Of a stretch of 64,000 bases of DNA, positions 46,061-57,047 are shown piece after piece. The stretch's first letter is position 1. Each line of letters opens with the position of its first letter. Origin of the DNA: Isoetes taiwanensis (taxonomy: Eukaryota; Streptophyta; Lycopodiopsida; Isoetales; Isoetaceae); the NCBI GenBank assembly GCA_021234155.1, contig JAJEKV010000001.1:25469189-25533188 (forward strand), written 5' to 3'. Both the position numbers and the translations under genes were made by a program. The notes under the pieces were generated by a model. It saw nothing but the letters and a program-made list of their open reading frames with translations, made no database searches and was not told the DNA's origin.

Positions 46061-48035
46061 TCCCTATATAGAGCAACTGCGGCATGCTCGAAACCAGTGG
46101 ATTGAACATGGGAAGCCAATTCCGATTAGACAAGGCCAGTCCAAAAGCGCTGAATTCAAGTTTCTAGAAAGGACACTTTGTCAGACGATAATACAGGACA
46201 AAACTAAGAGCATCAGATCAAAGAAAAAAAAAGGAGATGAAAAGGGAGATGCTTCCGAAGTTCAAACTGTACCCAAGGATGCCTGCAAAATAATTTTTTC
46301 TTCAGATCAGGTATGGGCGAAATGGAATGAATTCTGGGATGCCTACGTGGAGAAGTTGCCAGATTCACAAGACAGATTTCCTCCTGTTGACACATCAATT
46401 TTGATCTCCATACAACAGAGATGAGGAAGGCCCAGGGATTGGACGATGAAGAACTGATCTCAGTTCTGGACGGGTGCATCAGAAAGGAAATCCTTTAAGA
46501 AAACCTCAGCAACAAAGGACAGGGAATCATTTAAAGAGGCATGCGACCAACTTAAAAATATTAGAGTGCTCAAGAAGGTAGTTGGGGAGGAATTACAAAG
46601 GCTTACAGGGGACTGGTCGTTGTCGGAGCTAGGACTCATGCAAAAGTACAACGTCTCCAACGATGACCTGAAGAAGTATGTCTTTTGGTCCAAAGACTTT
46701 GTCAAGCATCAGAAGTTGAAGAACGTTGCAAACCTTAAAGGGATTCACACGAAAGTTGCATCCGACTTGAAAAGAAAAGTCGCGTTGGTGAAGCAGACCC
46801 CGGAGACGGAATCCACATTCTTTTATCACGTGTCCACTGGTTTCAAGTGTGCATTGCCAGATGTGGGTGCAGGTCCCCATGATATCACACTATTCGTGCT
46901 TGATAGCCGAGGCACCAGATGGTCGCTTGAAGATTATAATACGTTCTACAACATATGCAGTGGTTGCACGACGGAAATGAATTACACAATTGTCACTATA
47001 CATATGCCCCTCCGACATGTCCTATGCATATGCTCTAACTGCTGCAAATGACTTAGAATGCGTCAAAGTCATACGACAGGCGATCCTCATAGATGAAAAC
47101 AGGGACAGTGAATTTAGCACAGTAAGTAAAATTTCTCATGTGCTTATCATTATGATAGCTATGATGGATGATAAGGAATATGAAAGGCTTAAGGGAAAAC
47201 CAGATGGAGATAAACTTGCATGGCAGTGCTATCAGCTAGATGAACGCGTCCTGCGAAACGTCTTTTATCTGGAGCAAGAAGATAAGGGGAAGGGTATCAA
47301 AGACGTGGAACAGCTAGAGGAAGAAGAGGAAGAAGAGGAAGAAAACCAAGCCGACCCCGTTCTTGTGGAGCACATTAAGTATGAGCTTCTAACGTCACAT
47401 AGGGGGAAGCTAAACAAGAACGGGTTCTCTATGGCCCTTTCTCATTATCTCATTGAAGCATTTTGCCCATTGGGGACAACTTGCTAGGAGCTTCACGTTG
47501 GAGGTTACATCGGTAGGGAAGCTTTGAAGTTAGCAAGGAAATGCCAGAGCGTCGTCTCCGATGATCGAGCCAAAAATTTCTTGGATCTCTTCTTTGAGAA
47601 AGTGCTAGAGGAAACACCTAGGGGACCAATCGACAGTGCAAAAAACAAAGCTTCTACCTCTAAGGCCGAAATACCTGCAGATTTGGCTAAAGAACGGGAG
47701 GCTATGAGACAGCTCATGGTTGGCATCAGCATGGATGACAACGAAGAGCAGACAGTGGTCCCGGTACCTGTCGACATGCCTGTGAACATCCTTGACGGTG
47801 AAAATATAGAACAGGAAAAAAATAACAAGGATGATGATAATAACAAGGATGATGATGAAGGAGAGTCCAATTCTGAAAGCTCTAGCCAGGTTAGCTTAAA
47901 GAGTAATGAACTATCAAGCATAGTTCAAACTGTATAGATCTCAACTGATGTGGTTGGTGCTTCTAGCAGACCGGAGACAACTCAGAATAAGGATGCAACG
48001 GAAGAAGACACCACGGGGATTGATGAAGAAGAAAG

Positions 48036-48237
48036 GTATTATGACAATGCTCGTTTTCTTATGATATCCATGCATTTTACAAACGACAAGCATATAGAAA
48101 TCGGGTCTGGCGCGATTTAGAGTTTCCTTGACTTTCATATTTTTAGATTTTGTTGACTTGCATCATTAATGAAATCGCGCCTAGCGCGTTTTCTTGTTCC
48201 ATTTCTTTCATCTCATACGTTATTGTTTGCATTACAG
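48036..48237 (+). other. Intron 3 of copy 1 with two family-A palindromes
   Basis: GTATTATG donor and TTGCATTACAG acceptor. It splits a codon after its second base (AG, then A), joining EEE-R to HDSASPKVLVFDLNGVL. Palindromes at about 48098-48118 and 48171-48191. The homologous intron of copy 3 (63406-63538) has the same position and phase. Confidence 0.75.
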
Positions 48238-48871
48238 ACATGATTCGGCTTCCCCAAAAGTATTGGTCTTCGATTTGAATGGTGTGCTATGTAGAACGTT
48301 ACCTAAAGCAAATTTTGATAAGTCATGGTATGCGCAACAACCATTTGAGACGCGTACCAAATACGTTTACCCCCGCCCTTATCTAAAGGAGATGTTGGAC
48401 CAGGCCTTCAGTCTGTTTCATTGTGCAATTTGGTCATCTATGGAGCATAGAAATATACAGGAAGTTTTGAAAGTAGTGCCTGAGCTAAACAGAGATTGGG
48501 CGTCCATCTGGGATCAAAGCAAATGTGCTTCATTCACAAACCCTAAAGATCCTTCAGGTAAAAAGATATTTGTGAAATGCTTGCGCAACATGATAGATGC
48601 CCTAGGTGTTGAGGAAAAGGAAGGCATGATCATGGTTGATGATGACGCCCTAAAGTGTTGTTTCAATCAGCCACAGTCATTAAATCCGCCATCCTATCAT
48701 CCTGATATGTTCAAGGAAGATGACTTCCTACTTCGTTTTGTCAGTGTCTTGCAAGAAATAGCTTCAGGGAAAATGGTCGAAGAGATACAAACACTATACC
48801 CGCTACTTGATCGGACAGGGGAGATTGACAGGGACCTTGAGAAAATCGTTCTAGAAAGGGAACTCTTTTGA
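48238..48871 (+). pseudogene. FCP1/NIF-type HAD domain of copy 1
   Basis: This last exon is open to its stop. It reads VLVFDLNGVLC (HAD motif I), YVYPRPYLKEMLDQAF, FHCAIWSSMEHRNIQEVLKV (motif II region with S), IWDQSKCASF, PSGKKIFVKCLRN (motif III Lys) and GMIMVDDDALKCCFNQP (motif IV). FCP1-type phosphatases use D-x-D-x-T/V. Here the second Asp is Asn, as in a plant HAD subfamily with D-V/L-N-G-L/V-L. Loss of the acid/base Asp suggests weak or no phosphatase activity, or a binding role. I list it as a pseudogene because the upstream exons are broken, although this exon alone has no defect. Confidence 0.8.
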
Positions 48872-49133
48872 TATATATGTATACCGGAAATACACTTTCC
48901 ATAAAAGTTTTGAATATGAAATATACTTTACACCAAAGCTTTTGAATATATATTGTGTTCTTGTAGCAGCATTATTAGTTCTGTGTACGTATTGTATTAT
49001 TATATTATGTGTATGGTTTGCTATACTTGTAATAATTTGTATGTATATACCGTCAATAATTTAGGTGTGTATAAATAAATATGCATGAAATAGCCAAACC
49101 ATCGGCTTTGGCCTCCGCCTGCTTCTTGTTATT
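48872..49133. other. Copy 1 3' UTR, AT-rich
   Basis: AT-rich with many TATATATT words. No gene. Confidence 0.4.
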
Positions 49134-49355
49134 ATGGCACATTCTATTACCTGCAAGATGAACCATGAGGACCTCTGCAGGTGCCGCCAGCTAGAAATAG
49201 AACTTGAGGACTGGCTGACTGTCGTTGCTATGAATCCCGTCCGCTTCTATCCCGATCCCTTTGATGTTGTAATCCATCTTCTATGGAATCCAGAGCATGG
49301 TTTGTTCATGATTGAGAGGATCTCAGGAGCGCCTGTCGACGATGAATCGGAATAG
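49134..49355 (+). CDS. Small hypothetical protein beside copy 1
   Basis: A 73-residue frame, MAHSITCKMNHEDLCRCRQL, then an ELEDWL segment and HLLWNPEHGLFMIERISGAP, ending in an acidic tail. The amino-acid composition looks coding (C, W, H, D well spread), and it follows the HAD exon by 260 bp on the same strand. A family-A palindrome lies 45 bp after the stop (49400-49420). Function unknown. It could be a second gene of the same element or a chance frame. Confidence 0.35.
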   Translation: MAHSITCKMNHEDLCRCRQLEIELEDWLTVVAMNPVRFYPDPFDVVIHLLWNPEHGLFMIERISGAPVDDESE

Positions 49356-49399
49356 TTTTTGAAGTTTATGTTCTTTGATAATGCTATATTTATGCCAAC

Positions 49400-49420
49400 A
49401 AAATCGCGCCACGCGCGATT
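49400..49420. repeat. Family-A palindrome, last of the copy 1 block
   Basis: AAATCGCGCC, then A, then the mirrored arm with one change. Marks the right limit of the family-A zone. Confidence 0.85.
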
Positions 49421-49714
49421 TGAACCACGAAGATCTCTGTTTTGTGGCAACTTGCTTGCCGTTATTTATTCATAAAGCACTAAAATTCCAATCTATAGAT
49501 TTCGTTGTCGTCCGTGATAGTACGAAATAATAAGCAATTTCCTACTTTTTATATTGCCAACATTCTGTCATAATATGGGTGATTTGCATCGAATATTTGA
49601 ATGCCTTTCCATTTCAACACAAAATACATCTTTCTAGCCCAAAAATGAACTGCAAAAGTGTGGTTAATTCAATATAATGGTCAATAAAAGGCTTATACAC
49701 CGCGATTTTGGAAT

Positions 49715-51159
49715 AGACATAATCCCAATTTAATTGAATGATGGTTTTTACCTTCCAAAAGGCCCCAAAATGGCAAAAATTTGTACAATATGACGCCAGT
49801 TTTGTGGCCATTTTTGTACAATCTGTTCGTTGGGGGACAATTGTTGCTAGGGGTTATATTTTGAAAAGAACGACTCTTCATGGCAAGGATATGAATCCTA
49901 TGAATGTGGAAATAGAAGCATAGTTACAAACGGCCGTATCTGTCGTATGAAACAGAAAATATGGAGATTTAAAAAAATCCATATTAAAAACAAAATACGA
50001 TGAGGGGGAAATACGGGTACCAAATATGCCATTTTTTGTGTTAAATACGCCGTATACATCATTTTTCTTAATGTTTTTGTTAACAGAAAATCAGAGTACA
50101 GTAAAAAACCCACCAAACACGATTTTTCTAGTCCCTCTTCTATTCTCACTAAGTCAGCGACACAAAGCTGAAGCTGTTTGGAATCCAGTTGTTTTAGAAT
50201 CGGTGAGCTTTCTTCTTTCAGCCCCTTTTGATCTTTGGTTGCATTTGTTTATCTTGCTTTTTTCATTTTGCACTGCCTTCTTGACCGGAATGATTTCTAC
50301 TAAAATGATAGGCAAATGGCACTGTGGCGCCATTTAGGTCTTTCACGCTACCTATGGACAATAGCCGACCTACTGAACAATGCTCCAACCTATAAAGATA
50401 ATGCAAACGATAGAGACAATGTCTATGAACCAACCTAAAAGGCAACTCAATATCAAGTAAGTCTATTGCTGTTAATGAATGTGTTGTACAAGTTTTCTTT
50501 CATAATTTGTCTAATGAAGCACTCTGAATTCAGTTCTACTAATGTTGAAAAGAGTACGACACTTAAAATTTCATGATTAATACACACCCTAAAATGAGTA
50601 TCCAGTTTTTCCCCTGGTTGAATCCAAGAAAACCACAAATTTTATGCTGGTAGAGCTAAATTGCGCCATGGCACCATTTGAGAAATAATGGGCTGCCCTT
50701 GTTATGCATACCTGCTCATATTGACACATGTTTATCAATATGATCAAGAAGCACCTCATTCATTGATGTGGTGGTGCCTTTCTACTCTTATTGGGTTATA
50801 TGGCATCGTGTTGCAATTAGAGAATGTTAATGGGGTCCCTTGTTATACATACCTGCTCCTATTAACACATGTTTATCAATATGAGAAAGAATGCATAACA
50901 TAGGCATCTCAAAAATATTCTCCAAAAGAAAATGCTCGTGCCACTTTAAGCACAATCCTCCAAATAGCGCCATGGCGCCATTTGCTTCCGTTCCTGCCTA
51001 AATGGCTAACACGTGCATGTTGGACGTGTCACCTAATGCCATTTTGGATCAAATGGCACCATGGCGCCATTTCGTGGCTGATGTCAACCTGTTGGCGGGG
51101 GAGGTAAATGGCGCCATGGCACCTTTAAACCATCATTCAATTAAATTGGGATTATGTCT
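49715..51159. mobile_element. Candidate 1.4-kb element bounded by 31-bp inverted repeats, with five family-B palindromes
   Basis: 49715-49745 and 51129-51159 are identical 31-bp sequences in inverse orientation. Between them lie five family-B palindromes at about 50314, 50658, 50962, 51051 and 51106, and a repeated block (GCCCTTGTTATGCATACCTG and CCCTTGTTATACATACCTGC near 50694 and 50837). No recognisable gene. The same 31-bp end plus family-B palindromes recurs at 22922-23264. I did not find target-site duplications. Confidence 0.5.
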
Positions 51160-52103
51160 TAATTTTGGGACAAATTTTATATTGCGTGTTTTTAATGATA
51201 TATTCAACTTCTCAAAGTCTTATGTGAAAAGCACAAAAATATAATACCATATTACTTTAAGGATAGACAACATTTCATAATATAGCATAATAGCACGCAA
51301 ATGATAGAAGAAAATGATGAAGAAATTTGAGTACGCCAGTGTTATTGTAGAAATATGCACAAAAATAAAATACACAACCGAGTTTCATAAAGTTGTGGAT
51401 CACCAAATAAAAAAAGGCACTCCATGTTACTTTATATAGAACTAGAACTTTTTTCCTCCACCTTCCACATTCCATCTTTTAGAACTACAATGTTTCTCCT
51501 CCACCTTTTGACCTACAAATCCTAATGTAGATCACTTCTTCACTATCCAAAGAGGAATTCATCCTAGCATATTTCTTCTTGTAAGAATCGTGCCATTACG
51601 ACCAAAGCTACGACACTGAAAACACAAAGGATTAGTCCTTCAAAATTCACATGGCAGAAGTTGGAAATGCAAGAAGATTCACATTTTCGAAGTTGGACTC
51701 ATAATAAGAAGCTGAACATGTAAGAAGATACACATTTTCGAATTGACACTACCCACATGAATTATGCTACCAAAATTGCTTTTGTATTCTAAACCAAGAA
51801 CTTTATGGTACCTAACATCGCGAATAAGCTTAGATATAGTCAATATAGCAAACGTAATGGTGGAATACAAAAGTGTTTAGTTTACCTTGAAAATGCGCTG
51901 AAACAGGTGGGTTTTCTCCAAAATAGGCTTACTTATAAACGCATCCCATCACCTAAAAAATTAGCCAAAAAAGACCAATTTATTAAAAGATCGGCTTAAA
52001 CAGAAGCTAGTTATCTAAAAAAAGTTGGATAAGAGCCAAAAAAGAGAGCACACTTGGCGAGGTTTTTCAAGCCCATTTACATGCTAGAACATGCTAAAAC
52101 TAA
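51160..52103. other. No recognisable gene
   Basis: AT-rich sequence between two mobile elements. No coding pattern seen. Confidence 0.4.
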
Positions 52104-54086
52104 GGGTGTGTTCCCATTAGGCCAAAAAAGGCCGGTAACTGTGCCAGCTGGCAAGTTGCAGGTCTGGTTCGTCCATTCCCGTTACATTCACCGGCACTAA
52201 ATTTTGCTGACATGGCAAGGGCCTGGAGTTCGAGTTCGGATGGATTGCGGAGCTTCTGAATTAACCAAACAGTCCCCTTGCTTTGTCGGGTAGTAGAAAC
52301 ACGTCATCATTCTTGTTAGGATTTGGGATGGCACTCCTCCACGAATTTGGCGCCAATAGAGCATGTATTTGGAGGCAGCAAATTTCTTTAAAGAAGCATT
52401 CGTGGAGGCAGCAAATTTCTTCAAAGCAGCATTCGGGAACCTTTCTTGCTGCTCTTATCATGAGAGGCAACAATCGAAACCTCAGTTTTATTAGGCAAAT
52501 GCATGGTTTCAGGTCTTTCTCTGTAAACCAGGTAAGATTTGTATTCTAGGTTATGCTTCCTTCTTATATTTTGAGTTGCTTGATGTATCTTAGAGCTTGA
52601 AGTAGAATAGACAAAGCTAGTGGAAGAGAAATAGAAGTCTGGTATATTTTTATATAAATCCTGATGTAGCAAAAAATTGATATTTGGCTAAAGAAGATGG
52701 ATGGATTGCACATATGGATTGAGACCTTTGTAATAATTTGTAAAGAGAATTTATAATTTGGATGGATTGTGGCAGTTTGATTGCGACAGTTGTAATGATT
52801 TTTTAACTACTTACGTTTACAGGGATCCTTTACTAAGCTGTTACATGATTGTGAAGAGGATGTTGTGTTAGAAACTCAAGGCTTGGATACATAAACTCAT
52901 GGGCAACCTGGTACACAGGATGCAATATCCTTGCCTCAGGCGCAGCGTGCTCCTCAAGTCATGGAACCAAGGCATTATGCCACGACGCATTGGACAGCAC
53001 ATGAACTGATGGTGCTTCAAGCTGCAAAGAAGGAAGATGAGGAGAGACGCTTATTTGGTGGCACAAGAGAGAAACACAAACGAAAAGATGTGAGATGGTC
53101 AGAAATAGAGGACTTTTGTTGGCAGCATGATGTGCGGAGGTCTGCCAAGGCATGTTTAGCAAGGTGGGAGACATTGACACAGGATTTCAAAAAAATTCAT
53201 GATTACATGAAGGAGATTCCAAGTGGACGTGATGGCTACTGGCAGATGACCTCTTCTGAGCGTAAGGATGTCCTCTAAGTTTCTTTTCAGATGTATATGA
53301 AGCCATAGATTGCTGGTATAGCAAGAAGACCGCTGTCAATCCTACTGGATTGGTGACTGAGTCTTCTATTCCTGCTTCATTTTCTACTCCATTATCACAA
53401 CCAGGTTTGTAGATGTTATTATGCATTTTACTTTCCATGTTCCCTTACTTGAATAGTAACTTTTGTGCATGACCTGCAGAGGTTGCACAGGAAGTCGAAG
53501 ATGAGCAAGACAGTCCAGATAGTCCAGATGGTGCTGACATACAGAGTGACAGTACATAATCCTCAAAATGGTACCACCAATGTGTTGATCATGGCCTTAT
53601 ATACCGATGACCATAACTAATTCCTGTCAAGGTTCCTCTGGGCAATGTAACATCAGAGTTAAGCATTGAAAACAATAAAATTCTGGACACGGTATGAGCT
53701 TGGTTTCTTTCAAGGCATGTGGCTTGATGAATATCTGTCTCATCATCTTCTAAAATGGCATTCACTCTTTCTAAATTATCCAGTGCAATTGTCAAAGCTT
53801 GCATAAGAACCATAAGAAGAAGAACCTGTTGTTGATCCATTGGAACAGTATGAGGAGGATCTTACTTGTAAAACGTTTCATGAATTGTTGCAGAGCGCTA
53901 TCAGATGAACAGAGACGTTTTTCCTTCGATTTCGATGGAGATGCTTCCCGTAGAACAATTCTGGGAGGCGATGACGTGGAGACGGTCTAATGGGAATGGA
54001 ACATTGGAAAACCGGTAAAAGGGACCAGCAAATATCTGACGTGGCAAACTCAGAAATACAGGTCGGGTAGTAATGGGAATGCACCC
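52104..54086. mobile_element. PIF/Harbinger-type DNA transposon, 1983 bp
   Basis: The ends are GGGTGTGTTCCCATTA at 52104 and its inverse GGGTGCATTCCCATTA ending at 54086, differing at two positions. Both ends are flanked by TAA (52101-52103 and 54087-54089), matching the 3-bp TWA target duplication of PIF/Harbinger elements. Subterminal GACATGGCAA/GACGTGGCAA boxes are also inverted. Inside lies a Myb/SANT-like gene, but no DDE transposase, so it would depend on a partner for transposition. Confidence 0.8.
52283..53560 (+). pseudogene. Myb/SANT (trihelix-like) protein of the Harbinger element
   Basis: A possible first exon (52283-52529) ends before GTAAG, and a TTTACAG acceptor at 52823 starts the main exon. 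This exon has an in-frame TAA near 52890, then the domain HWTAHELMVLQAAKKEDEER ... DVRWSEIEDFCWQHDVRRSA ... CLARWETLTQDFKKIHDYMK ... GYWQMTSSERKD. Three tryptophan-centred helices and a following F-x-x-x-V-Y-x-A-I-D-x-W segment (53285-53310, in a shifted frame) are typical of Myb/SANT-like trihelix proteins. A further intron (donor near 53404, acceptor near 53479) leads to an acidic end, EVAQEVEDEQDSPDSPDGAD. Harbinger elements normally encode such a DNA-binding protein alongside the transposase. The internal stop and frameshift indicate decay. Confidence 0.7.
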
Positions 54087-54089
54087 TAA

Positions 54090-55741
54090 AAGCAGAATAT
54101 AACAAACTTGCTTGCTCGTATTGCTCGTATGTAGAAGAAACGAAGATAAAGAAACAAGGAGAAACTTTGTTGCTATGAATCAGCTAATTAGATGCCCCAA
54201 ACTCATTCCTGACACATACATACCTTAGAAAATGAGCAAAGAAAACCTTCTAATCGGCTATTGCAACCTCAGCACGAAGAACAAGCTTTGAAGAAGAAGA
54301 AAAAAAGGAAGAAGAAGCAATCTCGGCAAGAAGAATAGATTTCTGGCACCATGGCAAGTGGAAAAGGAGTTGCTTAGGCCATTAGAAATGCTGATCAGAG
54401 TGTCCGGCACCGCATCCTTGCTGTAAAATGATGCTCCTGATCATGCTGGAGATATAAAAAATACAGTTAGATTCCCAATATCAGAGAACAACCATGTTGA
54501 ATTTATGTACACCATACCATGTATGGCTTACAATATGCTTTATATCCAAGAAAAGAAAGGGCGAAGCAAAACAAAATTTGGACAAATTTGTAGCCCATAA
54601 AAACCACAGGTTGTTCATGAAAAATTGGTCTATATAATCCATTTCAATATTGCGCATGGTTTGAAGAACCGTTTGAAGACACCCATGTTGGTTCTTCTTA
54701 CATATTTTTGCAAAAATAAGTGCAGAAAGAAGAACACAATGTGCACTTTTGCTAGAATACTCATTCATAGAAGACATAACATAACCCGACTATACTACAT
54801 GAAATACCTTGGTTTGCCCGGTTGAATTATTCTTATACACATCTTTCTGGATTGACCATTCCAAAAACTCCTTTGCCATCCTGGTGGATTCAAATCAATG
54901 GCTTTTAGAACGGGATTTTGTATCCTTGATCCAACATTAGTTGGCAATTTCGCAAATGGCTGTGCAATATACAGATCTTATTTCATCATCAAAACTGACA
55001 GAACCTTCTTCTCTTCCTCCGCCGCCAACTTGCTGCAATGATCATCTGAATTAACAAAATACTACAAGACAATAAGAACTAACGTGGGAATCTGCTTCGG
55101 CATGGCAAACAGTAAAAAACATTCTGCAATAAACATATTCTAACAAAAAAACTGCCACATGGCAAGGCGCCATGGGCTTATACAGCTAATGTAATTTAAG
55201 TTGCTTTTAGATAGAGCTCAGAGCTTTGTGAGGGTCAGCTTTTGCCAAGCTGGGTGGCGAATACCCAGAAACAACCAATATTTGGCTTTATTCGCTCTAG
55301 TCAACTCCTTTGTGAAGCCAATATTTGGATCCATTCGCTCTAGTCAACCAATATGCAGTTCATTTCTTATATCACTAGGCGGCCAACTACATGCAAGCAT
55401 TAACTTAGCCAACTTAAAGCAGGCTTTCTGGCTCATATTCAGGCGTTCTTTGAATCTGAACTGGGCGGTACCAGATTCTTAAGATTTCCTTTCAAACTGG
55501 AGGTTTCCAGGCATCTCATGTGCTTGAAAGCAAAGCAACCGTTTGCTAATAGTAATGGAAACCTGTGCTTAAAAAAAAAAGCGCAGAGCCTTTTTGCCGA
55601 CAATTTTCAGAACTTACAGATTTCGGTGAAAACGTAGAAAGTGTCAAAGAGCGGCTTCGGCAAACGTGGTGCCGCCTTCGAGAGGAAGAATGGTCCGTCC
55701 ATTACACGAGAGAATGGCGGGCACTCAAGTAGCCTATTAAG
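54090..55741. other. No recognisable gene
   Basis: Non-coding DNA upstream of the dirigent gene. A short box CGCTCTAGTCAAC with ATATTTGG recurs three times near 55275-55355. A weak family-B-like GGCAAGGCGCCATGG lies near 55160. Confidence 0.4.
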
Positions 55742-55749
55742 TATAAAAG
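55742..55749 (+). promoter_or_regulatory. TATA box of the dirigent gene
   Basis: TATAAAAG 70 bp upstream of the ATG at 55819. This fits a transcription start about 45 bp before the ATG. Confidence 0.65.
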
Positions 55750-55818
55750 AAGTTTTTGCCCCAACCAAACAAAGTACCCATATATCCTAAACAAGCACAA
55801 TAGCCCATCAAGCAAAAA

Positions 55819-56313
55819 ATGCGCGCCCTTGTCTTTGTGCTCTTGTGTTCTTTCACACTCGCCATCCCAGCCACTAGAGTTTCCAACATAGCATTCTTCA
55901 TCCATGCCAAAGTTAGCAAGCCCAATGCTACCGCGGTCATTGTTGCTGGCCCAAATGGTGACACCACTAGCCTCGCTTTTGGCTCCGTTTATGTTGTTGA
56001 TGATGTGATTACAGCTGCACAATCCAATACCTCTGCCATAATTGGCAGAGCCAAAGGTATGGTGATGGCTACTGAGGAAAATCTCCAATATGCTACCTAT
56101 GTCTTCTCTGTTGTCCTTCAGAATGAAAAGTATAATGGTACCATAGCTTATCAAGGCACTGACCGTGTTGTTAAGGGTGTCAGTGAATTGGCTGTTGTTG
56201 GAGGCACTGGAGATTTCCGTCTAGTCACTGGCTATGCTAGTATCATTCATGTTGAGCTTAACCTGCCAGATTCTACCATTCTGATCAATTCTACCTTGTA
56301 TCACAAAATATGA
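55819..56313 (+). CDS. Dirigent protein
   Basis: Dirigent proteins are small extracellular beta-barrel proteins that guide stereoselective coupling of phenoxy radicals, mainly in lignan formation and defence. This one has 164 residues. The N-terminus (MRALVFVLLCSFTLAIPATR) is a typical signal peptide. The family motifs are clear: TAVIVAGPNGDTT (about 38-50), FGSVYVVDD (54-62, with the conserved D-D), IIGRAKGMVMATEENLQYAT (74-93), YNGTIAYQGTD and VSELAVVGGTGDFRLVTGYA (121-140). Four N-glycosylation sites are visible (N36, N70, N106, N157). A single exon, the usual state for dirigent genes. The ATG is the first after a TATA box at 55742. No defects, so it is probably functional. It is shorter than most (180-190 residues), mainly in the segment after the signal peptide. 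Confidence 0.95.
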   Translation: MRALVFVLLCSFTLAIPATRVSNIAFFIHAKVSKPNATAVIVAGPNGDTTSLAFGSVYVVDDVITAAQSNTSAIIGRAKGMVMATEENLQYATYVFSVVLQNEKYNGTIAYQGTDRVVKGVSELAVVGGTGDFRLVTGYASIIHVELNLPDSTILINSTLYHKI

Positions 56314-56359
56314 GTTAGAATATCTAAATCTCTAATTCGCTATATATGTCAAACATTAA

Positions 56360-56365
56360 AATAAA
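56360..56365 (+). terminator. Polyadenylation signal of the dirigent gene
   Basis: AATAAA 47 bp after the stop codon. Confidence 0.5.
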
Positions 56366-57047
56366 ATTGTTCCATCCTATGAATATCTCCTAAAATACAT
56401 TGCAAACCTAGACTTTGGAATGTTGTTTTGATTTAGCTTATCACATCCTAATTTAAGAAAAAAATATTAACCAAAAAGTTGTAGAGCATTCTAGAGGAAA
56501 CTCATTCATATGGTGGTGACATCCACTAGCAATACAAGTGAATACCCAGCATAACTAGTAGTAGGGCAAGCTTGGGACAAAGTTTTCTTTCTTTCTTTCT
56601 TTCTTTCCATGTTTTATAGATAAACCTGTGTATTGTAGATTGTTTATGTATCCATCTTAAAACTGTGGTTTTTTGTCATAAGTCTTTTTAAATTTCCAGA
56701 ACATTGTTCCAATAAAGCATCCAACTTAAATCAACATGTTAAGATTTTGAGATCTTGCAGTATATGGTAGTGATGGATTCACAATTAAACGATAGGCAAA
56801 TTTATCAAGAGCATAAAGAGACGGATCTATCAAAGCAAGGTTCGACAGCCAAAAATGGCCGCTTCCAAATTTGGTTCAACAAAAGCACTTGCCGGATTAC
56901 TATTCCGCACAAGTCAATTGCGGCCGCCTCTTTTTCACCATTATACAATGATAAAATAGAAGGCTACATGCATGCATGTGATCATTGCACAACAAGTTCT
57001 AATGTACAATATATACAACAAATAATAGGATATGATATGAATTATCA
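56366..57047. other. Intergenic, no gene
   Basis: Contains only a TTTC microsatellite (56585-56608) and AT-rich sequence. The frame at 56755-57207 has no recognisable domain and partly overlaps the copia remnant. Confidence 0.4.
56585..56608. repeat. TTTC microsatellite
   Basis: About six copies of CTTT in a row. Confidence 0.9.

Larger units (their letters stand above)
43651..48871 (+). pseudogene. Copy 1: large ParB-like / FCP1-like (HAD) gene with palindrome-filled introns
   Basis: Four exons can be traced. Exon 1 (43651-43768) encodes an RG-rich start (MVSRGSGSRGRGAGRGG) with a TGA at codon 18. Exon 2 (44379-45501) encodes a charged region and, in a shifted frame from about 45050, a ParB/sulfiredoxin-like segment with HFMIIDGQHSIEAQKVLI. 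Exon 3 (46061-48035) begins PYIEQLRHARNQWIEHGKPI, then a middle domain (YVFWSKDFVKHQKLKNVANL, LFVLDSRGTRWSLEDYNTF), then an acidic linker rich in D, E and N. Exon 4 (48238-48871) is an FCP1/NIF-type HAD domain. Introns 43769-44378, 45502-46060 and 48036-48237 have GT-AG ends and hold about 4, 9 and 2 family-A palindromes. Stops (codon 18, 44642, 47485, 47935) and several frameshifts (near 45050, 45430, 46420, 47010) make it a pseudogene. Copy 2 aligns over exons 2-3 and copy 3 over exons 3-4. Confidence 0.7.

Noticed and set aside
47118-47158. Very short intron (GTAAGT to ATAG) in exon 3 of copy 1
   Set aside because: The span is about 40 bp, below a workable plant intron, and the frame reads through without a stop.
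55819-56154. Minus-strand 150-codon frame opposite the dirigent gene
   Set aside because: Shadow of the dirigent coding sequence, whose signal peptide and family motifs are on the plus strand.
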